Positions 32,906-36,045 of a DNA stretch of 36,045 bases are shown here, piece after piece; the stretch's first letter is position 1, and each line of letters starts with the position of its first letter. A program made the translations under genes and the position numbers. The notes below the pieces were generated by a model that was not told the origin of the DNA, made no database searches, and saw nothing but the letters and a program-made list of their open reading frames with translations. The stretch comes from Leisingera daeponensis (lineage in GTDB: Bacteria; Pseudomonadota; Alphaproteobacteria; Rhodobacterales; Rhodobacteraceae), in assembly GCF_019801465.1 (NCBI RefSeq), contig NZ_JAHVJA010000020.1, positions 1 through 36,045 of the forward strand, read 5' to 3'.

Positions 32906-33943
32906 TCAGAACCGGGTGATGACTGTGGCGCCGACGGACTGGAATTTGTCCATGCTCATCAGGGCCTCGGGCGCATCCGCAAGGCTGATCTGGGCGCCCA
33001 CCAGCCGCGCCGGATCGAGCTTGCCGCTGGCAACCATGTCCAGCATTGCGCCATAGCGGTGCGCCTGCATCCCGTGCGAGCCGAGAAGCTCGATCTCCTG
33101 GCCCACGATCTTGGGCATGGGGACGGCGGGGGCGGCGTGCTCACCGAGCATCAGCCCGACCTGGATGTGTTTTCCCCGCGGCCGCAGGCAGAGGATGGAG
33201 TTCGTCATGGTCACAGGATGGCCGAGCGCATCGAGCGAAACATGCGCGCCGCCCCGCGTGATCTCCTTGATCGCTTCGGGAACATCGGCCTCGCCCCCGT
33301 TGATGACGGCCACAGCACCGAGGTCTTTCGCGAGGTTCAGTTTGGCCGGATCGAGATCCACGCCGATCACATTGGCCCCGGCAGCTGCCGCGATCATGAC
33401 GGCCGACAGCCCTACACCGCCGCAGCCATGCACAGCCACCCACTGGCCCGCGCGCACCTTGCCCTGATCGATCACCGCGCGGAAGGATGTCGCGAACCGG
33501 CACCCGAGGCTGGCTGCGGTCGCAAAGTTCATGCTCTCAGGCAGCGCCACGAGGTTCAGGTCGGCCTGGTGAATGCCGACATACTCTGCAAAAGACCCCC
33601 AGTGGGTGAAGCCGGGCTGCTCCTGGTGCAGGCACACCTGCTGGTGGCCCGCGTGGCATTCGGAACAGCTGCCGCAGCCGCAGATAAAGGGCACGGTGAC
33701 CTTGTCCCCAACCTTCCAGTTGGTGACATCCTTGCCCACCGCCTCGACCACGCCCGCCAGTTCATGCCCCGGAACATGCGGCAGGTCGATGTCGCTGTCG
33801 TGTCCCATCCATCCATGCCAGTCGCTGCGGCAGACACCTGCAGCTGCGACCTTCAAGACGACACCATGCGCTTGGGGCCTCGCGTCATCCACCGTGACCA
33901 GCTTGGGTGCTTCTTGGAACTTTTCAAACAGGACAGCTTTCAT
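32906..33943 (-). CDS. Zinc-dependent alcohol dehydrogenase (MDR superfamily)
   Basis: The ATG at 33943 gives [16 protein letters not shown], a standard MDR start; the frame extends 40 codons further upstream but into the divergent promoter. The 345-residue protein has catalytic zinc ligands Cys38 ([10 protein letters not shown]), His60-Glu61 (PGHELAG) and Cys148 (SLGCRF), and structural zinc ligands Cys90, Cys93, Cys96, Cys104. The NAD(P)-binding turn is [19 protein letters not shown] followed by an acidic VDLD, favouring NAD. It oxidises an alcohol or reduces an aldehyde; the substrate cannot be told. It is divergent from an Lrp-type gene that probably controls it, and it looks intact despite the decayed surroundings. 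Confidence 0.9.
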   Translation of the reverse strand: MKAVLFEKFQEAPKLVTVDDARPQAHGVVLKVAAAGVCRSDWHGWMGHDSDIDLPHVPGHELAGVVEAVGKDVTNWKVGDKVTVPFICGCGSCSECHAGHQQVCLHQEQPGFTHWGSFAEYVGIHQADLNLVALPESMNFATAASLGCRFATSFRAVIDQGKVRAGQWVAVHGCGGVGLSAVMIAAAAGANVIGVDLDPAKLNLAKDLGAVAVINGGEADVPEAIKEITRGGAHVSLDALGHPVTMTNSILCLRPRGKHIQVGLMLGEHAAPAVPMPKIVGQEIELLGSHGMQAHRYGAMLDMVASGKLDPARLVGAQISLADAPEALMSMDKFQSVGATVITRF

Positions 33944-34083
33944 GGCAGTGTCTTTCCGCTTCGGTTTTGATTTGAGAAAATCATAGCGTTCAGCGTGGAA
34001 ACAACTTTGCCAATCTTGCACGATTTCTCGTAATCTTGAGTGGGAGCCCCTCCCGATCTGCAATTCTCGAAAGGTTTCTGCCC
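33944..34083. promoter_or_regulatory. Divergent promoter region, adh / lrp
   Basis: 140 bases between the two chosen starts. It contains AT-rich stretches (around 33960-34000 and 34020-34040) suited to divergent promoters and Lrp sites, which are AT-rich and loosely defined. Exact boxes cannot be assigned. Confidence 0.4.
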
Positions 34084-34563
34084 TTGCCTGACGTCGATGC
34101 CGTAAATGCCCAGATCCTGTCCCTGCTGCAAAACGATGGCCGCATGACCAACGCGAAGCTATCCGAGAACCTGGGCATGAGCGAAACGCCCTGCTGGCGC
34201 CGCCTGAAACGGCTGGAGGAAAACGGCATTATAGAGGGCTACCAGGCGAACCTGAACCGCCGCAAGCTGGGGCTGGGCGTCATGGCATTTGTGCAGCTCC
34301 GCTGTTCGGAACACGATCAGGCTGCCACGGCAGACTTCCAGCGGATCGTTGAGACGACCCCGAACATACTTGCCTGTCACAACACGACCGGCGCGGACGA
34401 TTTCCTGCTGATCGTTGTGGCCCGGGATCTGGACGATTACAGCACCTTCGTCGACAGCACCCTGCGCCGCCTGCCGGGAGTGACCAGCATTCGCTCGAAC
34501 CTTTCTCTGAAAGAGATGAAAGCGTCCAGCAAATTGCCAATAATACCGCCTGCCACATCATGA
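34084..34563 (+). CDS. Lrp/AsnC-family transcriptional regulator
   Basis: No ATG is suitably placed. The TTG at 34084 (AAAGG nine bases upstream) gives a 159-residue protein of normal Lrp length starting [20 protein letters not shown]; a TTG at 34036 would add 16 residues. The winged HTH is [32 protein letters not shown]. The C-terminal RAM effector domain runs [63 protein letters not shown]. Members sense amino acids or related metabolites as octamers. Divergent placement implies control of the alcohol dehydrogenase gene. Confidence 0.87.
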   Translation: MPDVDAVNAQILSLLQNDGRMTNAKLSENLGMSETPCWRRLKRLEENGIIEGYQANLNRRKLGLGVMAFVQLRCSEHDQAATADFQRIVETTPNILACHNTTGADDFLLIVVARDLDDYSTFVDSTLRRLPGVTSIRSNLSLKEMKASSKLPIIPPATS

Positions 34564-35125
34564 CTCGGAGACACCAGTCGATGTCGGCAGTAGTTATGGG
34601 TTTTGTTTGGAAGGCACCCGAAGAGAACGGCTGCTCTCCCCCTTCCAATGAAGCGCCGCAGGCAAAGAGCGCAGCTTGCCGTCATTGAAGCAGCTTGCAG
34701 CGAATTTTCACTTTGACCGGACTGTGTGAGGGCATGGTCCAAAATTCTCTGTATGCTACCTCAACGACCGAATTTCCTTCTGCCGTGCCGCAGAAATATT
34801 TCGGCGGCGCAGCGGGTTTTCGTGCTGCGAGCGCGCGCAGCACGATTTTCACACTTCTCCTATGGGCTCATGCCGCAAGTTCGCCGCGACGGGCGTGAAT
34901 GGCTGATCTACGAGACAGAGGCCGTTCGCCTGCCCGAGCGGCTCCTGTGCCGGACTTTCCGGAGTTGCGCGCTTGCAGCAGATGCATGTGCAGAAAGCGC
35001 TAGATCTACTTCCCACCCGCATCAGCGGCATTCCTGCGACTGGGAGGATTTCCCCAAACCAGTCTTTCAAAGCCACAGTGACAGGCGGATTTCCAACCGT
35101 ACGTTCGCTGCGCCATAGTTGAAGA
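34564..35125. other. Gene-free stretch with repeat copy B
   Basis: About 560 bases without a supportable gene. Apart from the 69-bp repeat copy at 34864-34932, nothing is recognised. Open frames on both strands have ordinary high-GC shadow character and no ribosome-binding sites. Confidence 0.45.
34864..34932. repeat. Diverged 69-bp repeat, copy B
   Basis: Same orientation as copy A (6028-6096), gapless alignment at about 80% identity. Both copies sit in gene-poor intervals near IS remnants. Confidence 0.5.
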
Positions 35126-35224
35126 AGCGAGAACGGGACAGAAGCGAAACGCGCATTCGAAGCCTTGATGGAAATGAAGAAGATCAATGTTGCCGCAATC
35201 GAGGCAGCACGCCGCGACACATAG
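35126..35224 (+). pseudogene. VOC/PhnB-like protein, C-terminal remnant
   Basis: The frame ending at the TAG (35222-35224) reads TEAKRAFEALMEMKKINVA, then AIEAARRD. This resembles the last helix of VOC-family proteins annotated as PhnB or 3-demethylubiquinone methyltransferase-like (xAMMTMxKIDIAAIEAA). About 30 codons are recognisable; the beta-alpha-beta modules upstream are missing and an in-frame stop (TAG near 35116) precedes it. Tentative because the segment is short. Confidence 0.45.
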
Positions 35225-35488
35225 TTTTCGTCCACCTCTTCCACCGTCATCCCCGGGGTGGGCGCATACCTCAAGCTGGGTCCAGAGACGACTTTCTGAG
35301 AGACTTCCCATGCCGCGACTGGCGCCGACCATCTTCGTATTTGAGGACTAAAAATATGCGGTGACTTGGCCTAAAGACGTCGGAGGCGCTATTCGCTTCA
35401 GCACGCAATCACGGAAAGAAATTTTCGCATTTTACTTGCCATTCCCAGCTGCGAACTATCTCGATAGCGGAGATTGCGTGAGTTCACA

Positions 35489-35965
35489 ATGTTACAAAGT
35501 GAGACGTGTTTCCTTACAAACAGCCTCTCTGCCCTTTTGTCAGTGGGGATAATCTGTGCCGCGAGCTTCACTGCAGTGCGCGCCCAGGAATCTGCCGACA
35601 TCAATTTTCTCCGAGAAGCCACTGAAACAACTATCAACGGAACAATCGCAGGCCATGAGTATTTTGATTATGTTCTTAAGGCGCGGGCGGGCCAGAAGAT
35701 GCAAGCCACGCTTCGAGTCACAGGCACGAATGGCTTAGGCTCCGCCTTCTTCAATATCCTGCCAGCGGGGAAGGACTTTGGCGGACTTTATACGGGAACA
35801 GCCGACGACGACACGTCTGCCGAAGTAACTTTCCCGACCAGCGGAAAATGGGCAATACGCGTGTACCTTGCAGGGAATGACAAGGATACCGGGAAAAGAG
35901 TCGGCTATTCCATTGACGTTGAAATGCTAGGGTCAGGACCCATTGATTTCCGGTGGGTGGCGTGA
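35489..35965 (+). CDS. Small exported protein, unknown function
   Basis: The ATG at 35489 starts a 158-residue protein; a TTG five codons upstream is an alternative. A signal peptide (ALLSVGIICAASFTAVRAQ) ends at about residue 33. The mature part (TINGTIAGHEYFDYVLKARAGQKMQATL... SAFFNILPAGKDFGGLYTG... SGKWAIRVYLAGNDKDTGKRVGYSIDVEM) has the alternating strands of a single beta-sandwich domain, like bacterial pre-peptidase-type or g-type lysozyme inhibitor-like domains in alphaproteobacteria. I infer a periplasmic or secreted binding or inhibitor role without firm evidence. It stands alone between the gene-poor stretch and an IS5-type element. Confidence 0.7.
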   Translation: MLQSETCFLTNSLSALLSVGIICAASFTAVRAQESADINFLREATETTINGTIAGHEYFDYVLKARAGQKMQATLRVTGTNGLGSAFFNILPAGKDFGGLYTGTADDDTSAEVTFPTSGKWAIRVYLAGNDKDTGKRVGYSIDVEMLGSGPIDFRWVA

Positions 35966-35992
35966 TTCACGGTTCGAAAAATGAGCGGTGAT

Positions 35993-36045
35993 ATGTCTGA
36001 TCTTTTCTGGCTGACGGACGCGCAGATGGACCGTCTTGAGCCTTA
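35993..36045 (+). CDS. IS5-family transposase, first 17 codons (runs off the window)
   Basis: From the ATG at 35993 the frame reads MSDLFWLTDAQMDRLEP, the characteristic opening of IS5-family (IS5/IS1031-type) transposases (DLFWLSDxQMxRIxP). The rest lies beyond the right edge, so its integrity is unknown. An in-frame ATG at 35981 is possible. The left end of the element must fall between the exported-protein stop (35965) and here. Confidence 0.75.
   Translation, partial: MSDLFWLTDAQMDRLEP

Noticed and set aside
32608-35488. Additional short genes on either strand in the gaps around the alcohol dehydrogenase
   Set aside because: Candidate frames lack ribosome-binding sites, start in odd places and give sequences without any family resemblance, apart from the VOC-like tail listed.

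Overview
The window looks like an accessory replicon or island region of an alphaproteobacterium, most likely a marine Rhodobacterales (Roseobacter-group) member. This rests on high GC, dense short operons, many binding-protein-dependent uptake genes, an MttB-family methyltransferase of the kind common in that group, and several decayed insertion sequences. The taxonomic call is inference from gene content, not from a marker gene.

Layout. 1-5622: small, mostly unlinked genes: a secreted alpha/beta hydrolase cut by the window edge, a small unknown protein, an exported PRC-barrel protein, an ArsR/AHSA1 pair, a YdeI-like protein and a peroxiredoxin. A methyltransferase 3' remnant and a chimeric remnant (start of an ornithine N5-oxygenase joined to an alkyl-sulfatase C-terminal domain) lie between them. 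5623-6955: a gene-poor scar with an IS3-type orfA remnant, an IS30-type transposase remnant and one copy of a diverged 69-bp repeat. 6956-14002: a LysR regulator divergent from a tight gene set (class III aminotransferase, N-carbamoylputrescine-amidase-like hydrolase, PaiB-like protein, Tat-exported peptide/opine-type binding protein, aldehyde dehydrogenase). It reads as an amine-to-acid pathway, plausibly N-carbamoylputrescine to putrescine to 4-aminobutyraldehyde to GABA. An orphan quaternary-amine binding protein follows (14078-14968).

14969-15611 is a second scar, with an scpB remnant and an AraC-HTH remnant. 15612-30456 is the core of the window. On the minus strand are a class I glutamine amidotransferase-like protein, a GlxA-type AraC regulator and an MttB-family methyltransferase. 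Divergent from these are a LysR regulator, a second GlxA-type regulator, a complete glycine betaine/carnitine/choline-type ABC importer (permease, ATPase with CBS domains, permease, binding protein), a nitrilase-family amidase, a CaiA-like acyl-CoA dehydrogenase, an acyl-CoA ligase and two crotonase-family enzymes. Together they suggest import of a quaternary amine (or its amide), release of a carboxylate, CoA activation, desaturation and hydration, with the MttB protein handling N-methyl groups. No CaiB-type CoA transferase or corrinoid partner is visible. This combination is the best candidate here for an undescribed catabolic system.

30457-36045 is again decayed: a LysR C-terminal remnant cut exactly at the end of a degenerate ISL3-family element with 44-bp inverted repeats, a LuxR-type HTH remnant, an intact zinc alcohol dehydrogenase divergent from an Lrp/AsnC regulator, the second copy of the 69-bp repeat, a VOC-protein remnant, a small exported protein, and the first codons of an IS5-type transposase running off the right edge. 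No rRNA, tRNA or CRISPR array was seen.
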